A stretch of 64,000 nucleotides of DNA, from NCBI GenBank assembly GCA_002400495.2, contig NVQL02000013.1, positions 47,696 to 111,695 of the forward strand. The letters are read 5' to 3'. The notes beneath the pieces are model-generated. The model saw only the letters and a list, made by a program, of their open reading frames with translations, was not told where the DNA came from and did no database searches. Below are positions 33,888 to 42,389 of this stretch, piece after piece; position 1 is the first letter of the stretch, and the number at the start of each line of letters is the position of its first letter. A program made the position numbers and the translations under genes. Source of the DNA: Alphaproteobacteria bacterium. Its GTDB lineage: Bacteria > Pseudomonadota > Alphaproteobacteria > Rhizobiales > OSC116.

Positions 33888-35450
33888 ATGACATTAGAAC
33901 AAGAAATTAACCGCCGTCGCACCTTCGCGATCATTTCTCATCCGGATGCGGGTAAAACCACATTGACCGAAAACTTACTACATATGAGTGGTGCTATCCA
34001 TTTAGCGGGGCAAGTGAAAGCCCGCGGTGAACGCCGCCGTGCCCGCTCAGATTGGATGAAGATTGAGCAAGAACGCGGCATTTCAGTCACCTCCGCAGCC
34101 ATGACTTTCACCTATAAAGACTGCATATTCAACCTGCTCGATACACCAGGGCATGAAGATTTTTCCGAAGACACTTATCGCACATTAACCGCCGCTGATG
34201 CCGCGATTATGGTGATCGATGTGGCCAAAGGCATCGAAGCCCAAACCCGCAAATTGCTAGAAGTTTGCCGCCTGCGCGATATCCCGATCATCACCTTCAT
34301 CAATAAAATTGACCGCGAAGGCCTAGATCCCTTCGCCTTGATGGATGAAATTGCCGATAGCTTGGCGCTAGATGTCACCCCAATGACATGGCCAATTGGT
34401 CTGGGCAACCGCTTGGATGGCCTCTATAATTTCGCCAAAGATGAAATGACACCAATTGACCGTAATGATTTCAGCTTTTCGGCCAATGTCCCCGCCGCTG
34501 AGATTGAAAATCTAGTCGCTCCAGAAACGTGGGAACAAGCCGAATATGAAATAGAGCTTGTGCGCGAAGCCTGCAAACCATTTGACATGCAAAGCTTTCG
34601 CGAAGGCCATCTCACTCCCGTATTTTTCGGCTCAGCACTGAAACAGATTGGCGTCACCGATCTGCTCGATGCCTTAGAGCAAATCGCCCCTGCCCCGCAA
34701 CCCCGACCGACCGACAAACGCATTGTCGAGGCGACCGAAGATAAAGTCAGCGGCTTTGTGTTTAAAGTGCAAGCCAATATGGATGCCAATCATCGCGATA
34801 GAGTGGCCTTTGTGCGCTTGGTTTCAGGCAAATTTAAACGCGGCATGAAGCTCAAACTCTCAACTGGCAAAACCATCAGCGTGCAAAACCCTATTTTATT
34901 CTTTGCGCAAGACCGCGAATTGGTCGATGAAGCTTATGGTGGCGACATTATCGGCATTCCAAACCACGGCACGATAAGAGTGGGCGACACCTTAAATGAA
35001 GGTGAAAATATTAAATATATCGGCCTACCTAACTTCGCACCCGAAATTTTAGAGCGCATCCGCCCTGATGATCCAATGAAAGCCAAGCATCTTAAAAAGG
35101 CGCTCGAAAGCCTGTCCGAAGAAGGTGTCATTCAATTATTTGCGCCGCAAATCGGCGCGCATCTCACGGTTGGCGTGGTTGGCCGCCTACAAATCGAGGT
35201 GCTGGCACAACGCATTAAAGACGAATATAAAATCGCCGCAAAATTCGAAGCCTCCCCCTTCACCACAGCTAAATGGATTGAGTGCGAAGATGATAAGATG
35301 CTGGATAAATTCATGAGCGATAACCGCTTAAACATGGCCAATGACCGCGATGGCTCCAATGTCTTTTTAGGCAAAAGTGCTTGGGAAATGGGCTATACTG
35401 AAGATAAATGGCCAGATATTAAGTTTAAGGCGATTAAAGAGCGGCATTAG
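33888..35450 (+). CDS. prfC: Peptide chain release factor 3
   Basis: GTPase that recycles RF1/RF2 after peptide release. The 520 residues have P-loop ISHPDAGKTTLTENLL near residue 18, the switch region LDTPGHEDFSEDTYRTL near 86-101, TFINKIDREG, and RF3-specific ITSAAMTF-type (ISVTSAAMTF) and domain III residues SLSEEGVIQLF. It is the usual length and is intact. It is followed 21 bp later by the mechanosensitive channel gene. Confidence 0.96.
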   Translation: MTLEQEINRRRTFAIISHPDAGKTTLTENLLHMSGAIHLAGQVKARGERRRARSDWMKIEQERGISVTSAAMTFTYKDCIFNLLDTPGHEDFSEDTYRTLTAADAAIMVIDVAKGIEAQTRKLLEVCRLRDIPIITFINKIDREGLDPFALMDEIADSLALDVTPMTWPIGLGNRLDGLYNFAKDEMTPIDRNDFSFSANVPAAEIENLVAPETWEQAEYEIELVREACKPFDMQSFREGHLTPVFFGSALKQIGVTDLLDALEQIAPAPQPRPTDKRIVEATEDKVSGFVFKVQANMDANHRDRVAFVRLVSGKFKRGMKLKLSTGKTISVQNPILFFAQDRELVDEAYGGDIIGIPNHGTIRVGDTLNEGENIKYIGLPNFAPEILERIRPDDPMKAKHLKKALESLSEEGVIQLFAPQIGAHLTVGVVGRLQIEVLAQRIKDEYKIAAKFEASPFTTAKWIECEDDKMLDKFMSDNRLNMANDRDGSNVFLGKSAWEMGYTEDKWPDIKFKAIKERH

Positions 35451-35471
35451 CATAATGGCAAAGGGAAAATA

Positions 35472-36626
35472 ATGGACTTAGCAGCAATCGGCGCATATTT
35501 TACCGAATTTTGGCAAAAAGTTGAATGGGTATGGGATTATGGCCTGTTTGGCATCAGCCTCTCCACCATTGGCATCACTTTGCTCATTCTCATTGCATCT
35601 TATCTATTGCGTGACTTGTTTGCCCGCTTCATCATCAAACGGCTTAAAGGCATGGCCAAACGCACCAAAAACAAAGTCGATGACGCAGTCATTGATGCAC
35701 TCGATGGCCCGTTGCATTTTCTACCACTTATATTTGGTATATTCGCCTCGTTTAAATATCTTGGCCTGTCTGGTGAGACGGGCGCATTATTTGATAATAT
35801 TGTACAAAGCCTCATCATTATCGATATTTTCTGGGCACTCAATGTTATTTTGGTGCCAATCGCGCTCATCTTAAATCCGCTGCAAAAACTATTCAGCAGA
35901 GAATTATTTGATTGGATTTTCAAAGCCTTACGGGTCGTCGTGTTGGCTATGGGCGCGGCCACTATTCTCGAATTATGGGGCATAAAAGTCGCACCGATCC
36001 TCGCCAGCTTTGGCCTCATTGGTGTTGCGGTTGCCTTAGGCGCACAAGATTTATTTAAAAACCTCATCGCCAGCCTAACCATCATGTCTGAGAAACGCTT
36101 AGCGAATGGCGATTGGGTGCAGATTGAAGGCGTGGTCGAAGGCACGGTCGAAAATATCGGCTTTCGCTCAACCAAAATCAGACGTTTCGACAAAGCGCCA
36201 GTATTTGTGCCAAATAGTGCGTTAGCTGACAGGGCGCTGATTAATTATTCCCAAATGACGAATCGTCGTATTTATTGGAAAATTGGTTTGGTTTATAGCA
36301 GCACAACTGCGCAATTGGCCGAGGTAAGACAGAATATCGAAAGTTATTTGCTAAATAATGATGAATTTGTAAATCCACCTGCATGCTCATTATTTGTGCG
36401 TATTGATAGCTTTAACCAAAGCAGTATAGACCTTATGATCTATTGCTTTACCCATACGACAAATTGGGGTAAGTGGCTAGAAATTAAAGAGAATTTCGCT
36501 TATGAAATTAAAGATATTGTTGCCGCTGCCGGTACAGATTTTGCCTTCCCGAGCCAGACCATATATCTGGAAGCGAACGAGTCCGCCACGCCTGCACTTT
36601 TCATCGACGCTAAAAAAACCGACTAG
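35472..36626 (+). CDS. MscS-family mechanosensitive ion channel
   Basis: 384 residues with an N-terminal helix, several membrane segments (about 25-45, 75-95, 105-130, 155-175) and the pore helix TM3 with GLIGVAVALGAQDLFKNLIAS near 182-202. The cytoplasmic beta domain follows with WVQIEGVVEGTVENIGFRST and VFVPNSALADRALINYS. It opens on membrane tension to release solutes on osmotic downshift. An AAAGGGAAAATA leader precedes its ATG; it may be co-transcribed with prfC. Confidence 0.9.
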   Translation: MDLAAIGAYFTEFWQKVEWVWDYGLFGISLSTIGITLLILIASYLLRDLFARFIIKRLKGMAKRTKNKVDDAVIDALDGPLHFLPLIFGIFASFKYLGLSGETGALFDNIVQSLIIIDIFWALNVILVPIALILNPLQKLFSRELFDWIFKALRVVVLAMGAATILELWGIKVAPILASFGLIGVAVALGAQDLFKNLIASLTIMSEKRLANGDWVQIEGVVEGTVENIGFRSTKIRRFDKAPVFVPNSALADRALINYSQMTNRRIYWKIGLVYSSTTAQLAEVRQNIESYLLNNDEFVNPPACSLFVRIDSFNQSSIDLMIYCFTHTTNWGKWLEIKENFAYEIKDIVAAAGTDFAFPSQTIYLEANESATPALFIDAKKTD

Positions 36627-36726
36627 TTCCACAATGATTTTTGGTTATTAATAAAAATTTAACCATCTGAGTCTTAGATAGAGACAGAAGAGTTACCTCA
36701 ATCAAATATCCAGAAAGGTTGGCAAA

Positions 36727-36930
36727 ATGGCGGATATTATAGACTTTAGATCTAAGCCCAAATCACGTTACAAAGCCCAAATTGCAATTAACGGTTTTGA
36801 GAAAATGGGTCAAATCATTTTATTCTCTGGTGTTCGTATCGAGCGCGAAGGGAACAGAAATACCGAAATTCAACTGACCAAAGCTCAATTGAATGAACTT
36901 AATGAGTTTCTCAGCAGTAAAACCAGCTAA
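36727..36930 (+). CDS. Small conserved-looking protein of unknown function
   Basis: 67 residues, soluble and basic at the N-terminus (ADIIDFRSKPKSRYK), then a beta-strand region with GQIILFSGVRIERE and a C-terminal helix (LTKAQLNELNEFLSS). No family was recognised. An AGAAAGG ribosome site lies at good spacing before the ATG and the gene is separate from its neighbours. The short promoter region before it is 100 bp long. Confidence 0.6.
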   Translation: MADIIDFRSKPKSRYKAQIAINGFEKMGQIILFSGVRIEREGNRNTEIQLTKAQLNELNEFLSSKTS

Positions 36931-37028
36931 ACTCAAAAAATGAAATGTTGCTGTTGTGTCAACATATTTGTTTTGCTATGCTCATGGCAGTAAACATGGG
37001 CAACAAAATCTCACAAGTCTGGAATGGC

Positions 37029-37721
37029 ATGATAAAGTGCAAATCAATGGGGCTAATTTTTAGCTTAGCCTTAGGTGCAATGCTGTCTGCCTGCTCCGCT
37101 CCCGTTGGTTTTTTAGTGGTCAGCAACCCGTCAGACGAAGCTGCCATTTCCACTTTGGCATTCCCTGTCGAAAAAACCGAGCCCAGCAACTCCCAATATG
37201 CTCCACTAAATTATTCGAAAGCCGAAAGAGAATTGCGGTATGCTGCTGTTCCGCTTATGCGCAGCAATTACAATATTAATATTAACGACCGTCAATTCAT
37301 CAAAGGTGCGGCCAATGCCACCACCCCCTTGCGTGCGGAGGCGTTGGCGAATAGTTTTAAAGCCAAAGGTGTTACTGATATGTCAGCTCGTTATCGAAGC
37401 TTGTCGGTCGATATTAGAAAACGCCGTGCCGAGTTAAATAAATTCGCCCGCTTGGCCAAAAATGTGATCGGCCAAGATAAGGCACGTGGCAAGATAAATA
37501 ATGAAATTGTTGATGGCAACATCCTCAGAGCCATGCGCTATCGAGAAACCGAAAATATTGCAATTATCAAAAACATTAAACAACAAATGCAATCGCTGTA
37601 TATAGCTTATCGTTATGTGTTGAATTATGGCAAAGTTGTCGAGCCGACGCTAAATCAATCTGGCATCCGCTCCGACCTTAAACGTTTTAACCGCCAGATT
37701 GAACAATTAAGCAGCAGCTAG
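37029..37721 (+). CDS. Putative lipoprotein of unknown function
   Basis: 230 residues. From ATG 37029 the protein starts with a lipoprotein signal peptide, MIKCKSMGLIFSLALGAMLS, with a lipobox LSAC and the acceptor Cys at residue 22. An open frame extends upstream to 36945 but would put 28 extra residues before the signal. The mature part is helical and basic (DIRKRRAELNKFARLAKN), with no recognised family. Its stop codon is shared with that of the convergent DUF1254 gene through a palindromic CTAG. Confidence 0.68.
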   Translation: MIKCKSMGLIFSLALGAMLSACSAPVGFLVVSNPSDEAAISTLAFPVEKTEPSNSQYAPLNYSKAERELRYAAVPLMRSNYNININDRQFIKGAANATTPLRAEALANSFKAKGVTDMSARYRSLSVDIRKRRAELNKFARLAKNVIGQDKARGKINNEIVDGNILRAMRYRETENIAIIKNIKQQMQSLYIAYRYVLNYGKVVEPTLNQSGIRSDLKRFNRQIEQLSSS

Positions 37722-38275
37722 TCACTATATTCATTCGGTCTGTCGCTGCTTTTCATTACGTCACATCTGGCGCTAGCTAATTGTTGAGCCACCCTCTCAT
37801 GATAAGCCGCACCGCTCACCGCCAAACGAATGATGATCATGCCGGTTTTTGCGGTAATCCGCTGAAAAACCATGCCGCTTGGCAGGCTATTCTCCGCCCC
37901 TTCAAGCAAAAGAGCAAATTCCAAATGCGCCATTTTCGTTTGGCGCGAATTGATTGAGAATATCACCTCACCAAATTCAGAATAAACCGTCAATATGCCA
38001 AATCCATCATTGATATTGGCGTTTAGCACTAGGGCTTGGTCGTTCAAATCATAATGACAAACCGCATAACCTAAATCTTGGCTTTCAAATTGCAAAATGT
38101 CTGCACCAAAATCTTCAGATAGTGTGTAAAATTTATGTGGCTCAAGTAAGCTTGACACCCTTAAATAGGGACTGTTAGCGTTGCCATTGGACCAAAATAC
38201 AATTAAAGTCAAATGGCTAAATATTGCGGCTAATGTTAAAATAAGCAAAGGCCTGATAAACTGCATTAAACGCAC
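37718..38275 (-). CDS. DUF1254 family membrane-anchored protein
   Basis: 185 residues: an N-terminal membrane helix (about 8-28), then a domain with AVCHYDLNDQALVLNANI and GFGILTVYSEFGEVIFSIN, ending in a conserved-type segment GMIIIRLAVSGA. This is the short DUF1254 protein that follows DUF1214 in many Hyphomicrobiales. Function unknown. The gene overlaps the DUF1214 gene by 10 bp. Its stop codon lies in the CTAG shared with the lipoprotein gene. Confidence 0.75.
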   Translation of the reverse strand: MRLMQFIRPLLILTLAAIFSHLTLIVFWSNGNANSPYLRVSSLLEPHKFYTLSEDFGADILQFESQDLGYAVCHYDLNDQALVLNANINDGFGILTVYSEFGEVIFSINSRQTKMAHLEFALLLEGAENSLPSGMVFQRITAKTGMIIIRLAVSGAAYHERVAQQLASARCDVMKSSDRPNEYSD

Positions 38276-38856
38276 CCCTTATTCAACAGGGTCGGTAGGG
38301 ACAATTGCCCAATATTCTCACTTATCTTTTTGTCAATGCCATACATTCTAAATGACATCATAAAACGAGTATTTTCAAGGCTTGCGACCGAATTTAATGG
38401 CAACCAATTTCCATCACTCACCTCCGCTGAAATGATGATGTTATAACGTCCGTCGTTTTTTCTGATGATGTTGCTCATATTGAATGAATAACGATGCGCG
38501 TTATTTTCAAAAGGCATAAAATCCGTATTGTGTAGCGAAACACTCCACCAAAACGCGTCCATATCGTCACCTTCTAATGTATATCGGCAATTGGCAGTTA
38601 AATTTTGGCCAGCAGAATCAACATAAGTAAAAAAATAAAGCGCCTGATCTTGCGGCAAAGGTAATTGCCCGCTATTGACAAGATACGCCTTGGCGTAGAC
38701 CGATAATTTGGGGCTGCTTAAGTTTTTATGAACGCGCCAACCTTTATTTTGCAGCATATCAACTCCCCAACCAGTTGATATGGCCTGAAAAGCACTACCA
38801 ACGCCTATCAAAAGACCAAGCAGCAGTGCCCCCACTATGCTTAAAAACAACTTCAT
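38266..38856 (-). CDS. DUF1214 domain protein
   Basis: 196 residues with an N-terminal signal or anchor (residues 3-25) followed by a beta-rich domain with the DUF1214 features KAYLVNSGQLPLPQDQALYF, TLEGDDMDAFWWSVSLHNTD and FMMSFRMYG. DUF1214 is otherwise found as the C-terminal part of large DUF1254/1214 proteins; here it is a stand-alone periplasmic version and is paired with DUF1254. No role is established. Confidence 0.82.
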   Translation of the reverse strand: MKLFLSIVGALLLGLLIGVGSAFQAISTGWGVDMLQNKGWRVHKNLSSPKLSVYAKAYLVNSGQLPLPQDQALYFFTYVDSAGQNLTANCRYTLEGDDMDAFWWSVSLHNTDFMPFENNAHRYSFNMSNIIRKNDGRYNIIISAEVSDGNWLPLNSVASLENTRFMMSFRMYGIDKKISENIGQLSLPTLLNKGCV

Positions 38857-38906
38857 TTTTCTCTCTAATCCAGCCCGTGATCATATTCATAAACTCAAAT
38901 TTCGGC

Positions 38907-39308
38907 TTAGCTCTTAAACAGGTCGTCCGCCTGTTGTTTCAAGGCCAAAATATCGGCATTTTGCTGCGAAGGCAAAATACCTGTTGGTCGATATTCAAGT
39001 GTTTTATCTTCTATTTCCAAAACATAAATATCAGGGTCAAACTTGCGTATTTTGTTTAAATATTCATCTAATTCACCCAACGAAATTGACAATTCGCCAA
39101 GCGGGAAATGCCATATTTTTTGCCCTTCATCATCAATTGATGTACCAAAAGGTGGCCCAATTAACAGAAATTCATTATTATTTTTATTCAGTACAATATA
39201 AATTTGTCCTGCATTGGCGTCACCTTTATGCAATATGGTAGCAAATAGGCCTAGGCTTTGCGCGCGTTTCAACTCCGCAGCCACGATGATTTCAGTTTTC
39301 AAGCGCAT
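38907..39308 (-). CDS. DUF1491 family protein
   Basis: 133 residues beginning MRLKTEIIVAAELKRAQSLG, then GLFATILHKGDANAGQIYIVLNKN and FLLIGPPFG, the N-terminal pattern of DUF1491. It is a small soluble protein, common in Alphaproteobacteria and of unknown function. It stands alone, minus strand, between DUF1214 and the divergent DUF5330 gene. Confidence 0.82.
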   Translation of the reverse strand: MRLKTEIIVAAELKRAQSLGLFATILHKGDANAGQIYIVLNKNNNEFLLIGPPFGTSIDDEGQKIWHFPLGELSISLGELDEYLNKIRKFDPDIYVLEIEDKTLEYRPTGILPSQQNADILALKQQADDLFKS

Positions 39309-39466
39309 AATATTCCAAACTAGTTAAAATTTTAGCTAAATTTGATTCAATTTGTACCACCAAAATAAATAAATTATAAAAATTTTCCAAATATTATGCC
39401 TTTTGGATGGTGCTCGTGGTTCGCGCGTGTGTAAATGCGCGGCAAAAGAGTTGGTAAGGGTTAAAT

Positions 39467-39862
39467 ATGATACGGCTTATTAAAATTTGCTTTTGGATCG
39501 CAGTGGTGGTGTTTTTTCTGCCCGAAGAAGCGACGAATGACATCACAACACAAAATGCCATCGAAATCGCACGCGCTGGCGCAAAGGACATTAGCGGTTT
39601 TTGCACGCGCAATCCTGATGCTTGCCTGCAAGGTCAAAAAGCGGTGGCTAACCTCAGTCAAAAAACCATCAATACAGCTCGTTCTATTTATGATTATTTG
39701 CAAGAAAACTCGTCAAAAGATATGAGAAATGGTCTTGAACAGGTCATTAATCAGAGTGAAATGTTAAGCATTGAAGACCAAATTAAATTGGCGCAAACCA
39801 AAGGCCAAACTCTATCGGTTTCCGATCTGAATATAGATTTTTCTTCAGCCACCACTCAATAA
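39467..39862 (+). CDS. DUF5330 family membrane-anchored protein
   Basis: 131 residues with an N-terminal hydrophobic segment (residues 4-20) and the DUF5330 pattern VFFLPEE, SGFCTRNPDACLQGQKAVANL (two cysteines close together) and a helical C-terminus. Typical of Hyphomicrobiales and found next to sufE there. An AAGGG site lies 6 bases before the ATG. Function unknown. Confidence 0.82.
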   Translation: MIRLIKICFWIAVVVFFLPEEATNDITTQNAIEIARAGAKDISGFCTRNPDACLQGQKAVANLSQKTINTARSIYDYLQENSSKDMRNGLEQVINQSEMLSIEDQIKLAQTKGQTLSVSDLNIDFSSATTQ

Positions 39863-39973
39863 ATATAACCAAAATGTAATCAAAGTCTAACCAAAGCGCA
39901 AGCACGGCATAAACAAGCTTACATAACCAAGTTTTCATGTTATTGCTGGTCAATAATGTGCAAGGGTGGTTTG

Positions 39974-40387
39974 ATGTCAATTGAAGATAGTTTTCAAAAT
40001 ATAAGCGATGATTTTTCTTATCTAGATGGGTGGGAAGATAAATATAAATATGTCATTGAACTTGGCCAACAATTGCCGAGCTTGGATGATGTTTATAAAG
40101 TCGAAGCCTATAAAATTAAAGGCTGCACCAGTCAAGTCTGGCTTAAAATTAGCGTTGATGATCAAAATATTATGACCATTGGCGGCGATAGTGACGCGCA
40201 TATTGTTAAAGGCCTTGTGGCCATATTAATCGCCTATTATTCAGGCCAAACCACCACCGACATTCAACAAAATGACGCGACCAAATTGTTTGCACATATC
40301 GGCCTTGCCGATCAGTTGACGCCACAACGCGCTGGTGGGCTTCATGCAATGATAAACCGCATCCAACGCGCCGCCAATGATCATTAA
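39974..40387 (+). CDS. sufE: Cysteine desulfuration protein SufE
   Basis: Accepts sulfur from SufS for iron-sulfur cluster assembly. From ATG 39974 (AAGGG ribosome site) the protein is 137 residues: a helix DDFSYLDGWEDKYKYVIELG, the sulfur-accepting Cys51 in YKIKGCTSQVWL, then GDSDAHIVKGLVAIL and a C-terminal helix, all as in E. coli SufE. The stop codon lies within the first copy of a 15-bp tandem repeat. Confidence 0.94.
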   Translation: MSIEDSFQNISDDFSYLDGWEDKYKYVIELGQQLPSLDDVYKVEAYKIKGCTSQVWLKISVDDQNIMTIGGDSDAHIVKGLVAILIAYYSGQTTTDIQQNDATKLFAHIGLADQLTPQRAGGLHAMINRIQRAANDH

Positions 40388-40434
40388 TCCAATGAGCATT
40401 AACCCAATGAGCACTAAACCAATGAGCATTAATC
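40375..40434. repeat. 15-bp tandem repeat, four copies, at the sufE 3' end
   Basis: Four copies of a CAATGAGCATTAAYC-type unit lie head to tail at 40375-40389, 40390-40404, 40405-40419 and 40420-40434, differing by one to three bases. The first copy contains the sufE stop codon, so the array appears to have grown from the gene end by slippage. Each later copy carries the same in-frame TAA. Confidence 0.92.
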
Positions 40435-40444
40435 AAGCGGGTCA

Positions 40445-41302
40445 CTAGAATTTTGTGTCGGTATTCATATCAACAGCTAGCCACGCCAAATATTTATTGC
40501 CAACAGCGTCATTTGCTGTCAGTTGATAATGTGTGCCCAACCGATCAAGCGCCATGGTCAGTAATAATTTGGCCGATCTAGCTGGCCAGTTCAATGCTTT
40601 TTCTGTGGCCTCTAACCCATTGCCAAATAAACAAATTTCCACCAGAATGGCCGAAAAATCCTGTCCCACTTGGCTAAGGCTTTCATACAGCTCGCGTCTG
40701 GCAATATAGGCGACTTCCGAAAACCCCATATCCTTGACACCAGTGTGATGGCTCTGCTTTACTGATTGCAAGTTTTCCCAATTCATAGTCACATTGGGGC
40801 GTAAATTGGCTTTAACAAACAACTCAAATAATTTCTGCCCCGCCTGCAAATGAGTTTCAGATAGATATTTATGCGCCATGTTGCGTTGTCGATTGTACAA
40901 CTTTAACAAGGGTGTATGCTCCGCATCGGCATCTTGGTTAGCGAGGCTGGTAAAATCATTAAAACCTATTGGACGCGACTGGTTGTTTTTGTTGACGGTT
41001 TTGTTGCTCTCGCGTTTGGAAATATTTTCTTGGTCTAAATCAACAAAATAAATGAAATCCTCTAACCAAGTCTGGCCAATTTCGGTATGACGATAAACAT
41101 TGTGTATAAATTTCAACCATCCATTTTCCTGCATAAAATCAATCAACAGGAGCGGTAATTTTCGCACAAAACGTGCTGGTTCAGTTTGTTCATCATATAA
41201 AGCCATCTCATTATAAGGCAGTTTCTTTACAACATGTCGGCGTTTTAACATTGTCTGTAATATAATGCGCGCTTCGCGTTCTAACTCTTTTCTACAAGGC
41301 AT
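40445..41302 (-). CDS. DUF6456 domain protein
   Basis: 285 residues. The N-terminus starts ELEREARIILQTML and the C-terminal 150 residues match DUF6456: MNWENLQSVKQ near 165, KDMGFSEVAYIARREL, FSAILVEICLFGNGLEATEKAL and RSAKLLLTMALDRLGTHY, which looks like a helical DNA-binding region. The family is typical of Alphaproteobacteria and probably regulatory. It starts 11 bp inside the end of the DnaA-like gene, so the two are likely made together. Confidence 0.82.
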   Translation of the reverse strand: MPCRKELEREARIILQTMLKRRHVVKKLPYNEMALYDEQTEPARFVRKLPLLLIDFMQENGWLKFIHNVYRHTEIGQTWLEDFIYFVDLDQENISKRESNKTVNKNNQSRPIGFNDFTSLANQDADAEHTPLLKLYNRQRNMAHKYLSETHLQAGQKLFELFVKANLRPNVTMNWENLQSVKQSHHTGVKDMGFSEVAYIARRELYESLSQVGQDFSAILVEICLFGNGLEATEKALNWPARSAKLLLTMALDRLGTHYQLTANDAVGNKYLAWLAVDMNTDTKF

Positions 41303-41699
41303 AACTAAGCTCCTCCCGCGGGTTCATCGCATATTTACAAATGGTTTTTTCTAATAGCTCCAAAGTTAAATCGAAGTTCATTTCATCTCGCCGATCTTCA
41401 ATCAAGTTACAGGCATATGCCACCGTGGTACGGTCGCGGTTGAACAATCTTCCAGTTTCAGTTAAATTTAAACCACAGCATATATGTGTTAAATACATTG
41501 CCACCTGTCTGGCAAATGCAATATGTGCTTGCGATCTTGATTTCGACAATATGTCACGGGTCGAAACTTTAAATACTTTGGATACCATTTCTAAGATAAT
41601 GGGCCGCACGCGAATAAATTGTACATAATTATCCTCATAGCCAGCGGCTGCGTGATAATCCACGTTATTAAAAAAACTCTCACTCGGTAACAATTTCAT
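41292..41699 (-). CDS. Stand-alone DnaA domain-IV-like helix-turn-helix protein
   Basis: 135 residues. Residues 40-105 match the DNA-binding domain IV of DnaA: VFKVSTRDILSKSRSQAHIA, RQVAMYLTHICCGLNLTETG and FNRDRTTVAYAC, in which RDRTTV corresponds to the DnaA signature that contacts the DnaA box. The ATPase domain is absent, so it cannot start replication as DnaA does; it may bind DnaA boxes as a competitor or regulate genes. Such proteins accompany DUF6456 in Hyphomicrobiales. Confidence 0.82.
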   Translation of the reverse strand: MKLLPSESFFNNVDYHAAAGYEDNYVQFIRVRPIILEMVSKVFKVSTRDILSKSRSQAHIAFARQVAMYLTHICCGLNLTETGRLFNRDRTTVAYACNLIEDRRDEMNFDLTLELLEKTICKYAMNPREELSYAL

Positions 41700-41718
41700 A
41701 ATTCCCCTTACTATACAC

Positions 41719-41875
41719 CTATAGGTTGTATTAAGTTACAATCCCGAGCGTCATAGTTGCATTATTTTTTAAGTACGGGGATAAAAAATTAATCTAATCG
41801 TTGATTTCACTCATTATTAAGTATAATTACATATAAAAACAAATAATTAATATTTTTCAAAATTACAACCTATAG
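41719..41875. repeat. 12-bp inverted repeat pair flanking the intergenic region upstream of the DnaA-like gene
   Basis: CTATAGGTTGTA at 41719-41730 and TACAACCTATAG at 41864-41875 are exact reverse complements 133 bp apart. Both lie in the AT-rich 250-bp gap between the DnaA-like gene and mucR. They may be paired operator sites for one regulator; a transposon-like origin is less likely because no element is seen between. Confidence 0.7.
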
Positions 41876-41899
41876 TTAATATTGGATGGTAGCAGAAAC

Positions 41900-41927
41900 A
41901 AAAAAAGCCCCATAAACAGGGGCTTTT
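41900..41927 (-). terminator. Intrinsic terminator of mucR
   Basis: A 9-bp stem (41903-41911 with 41919-41927) closes a 7-base loop and is followed on the minus strand by a T-tract (A run 41900-41906). It lies 25 bp after the mucR stop codon. Confidence 0.9.
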
Positions 41928-41951
41928 ATTGAATCTATTGCTTTGAATTGC

Positions 41952-42389
41952 TTAGCTTTGAGTCGTCTTTCGGCGGCCTTTATGTCCAAGACCCATATTC
42001 TTTGCAAGTTTTGAGCGCGCGGCTGCATAATTTGGTGCGACCATAGGATAATCAATCGGCAAGCCCCATTTTTCTCTATATTCTTCAGGAGATAAATTAT
42101 AATGAGTGCGCAGATGTCTTTTTAGTGATTTGAATTTTTTACCATCTTCTAAACAAATCAAATAATCTTGCGAAATAGACTTGCTGATAGGTACAGCAGG
42201 TGGTTGTTTATTTTCGTTGCCTTTGCCATTTGCAGATACTTTGTCCAACGCGGCATAAATATGGCTGATTAAGGTTTCAACTTCACTCAATGCAACGCTA
42301 TTATTTCCAACATAAGCAGATGCAATATCTGCGGTTAAATCTATCAATATATCGATTTCTTTTGTTGATGATTTTAAATCTTCATCCAT
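41952..42389 (-). CDS. mucR: MucR/Ros family zinc-finger transcriptional regulator
   Basis: 145 residues. The zinc finger and flanking basic arm are almost invariant in the family: YLICLEDGKKFKSLKRHLRT, HYNLSPEEYREKWGLPIDYP and MVAPNYAAARSKLAKNMGLG. One Cys is followed by the histidines of the classical prokaryotic finger. MucR is an H-NS-like silencer that binds AT-rich DNA and represses exopolysaccharide, motility and its own gene; it is a hallmark of Hyphomicrobiales. It has its own 380-bp upstream region and terminator, so it is monocistronic. Confidence 0.95.
   Translation of the reverse strand: MDEDLKSSTKEIDILIDLTADIASAYVGNNSVALSEVETLISHIYAALDKVSANGKGNENKQPPAVPISKSISQDYLICLEDGKKFKSLKRHLRTHYNLSPEEYREKWGLPIDYPMVAPNYAAARSKLAKNMGLGHKGRRKTTQS

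Noticed and set aside
40375..40434. CRISPR array
   Set aside because: The 15-bp units are directly adjacent with no spacers, so this is a simple tandem repeat.
40206..40445. Minus-strand frame encoding a repeated INAHW-like peptide
   Set aside because: It arises from the 15-bp tandem repeat and reads antisense through sufE; no start signal.
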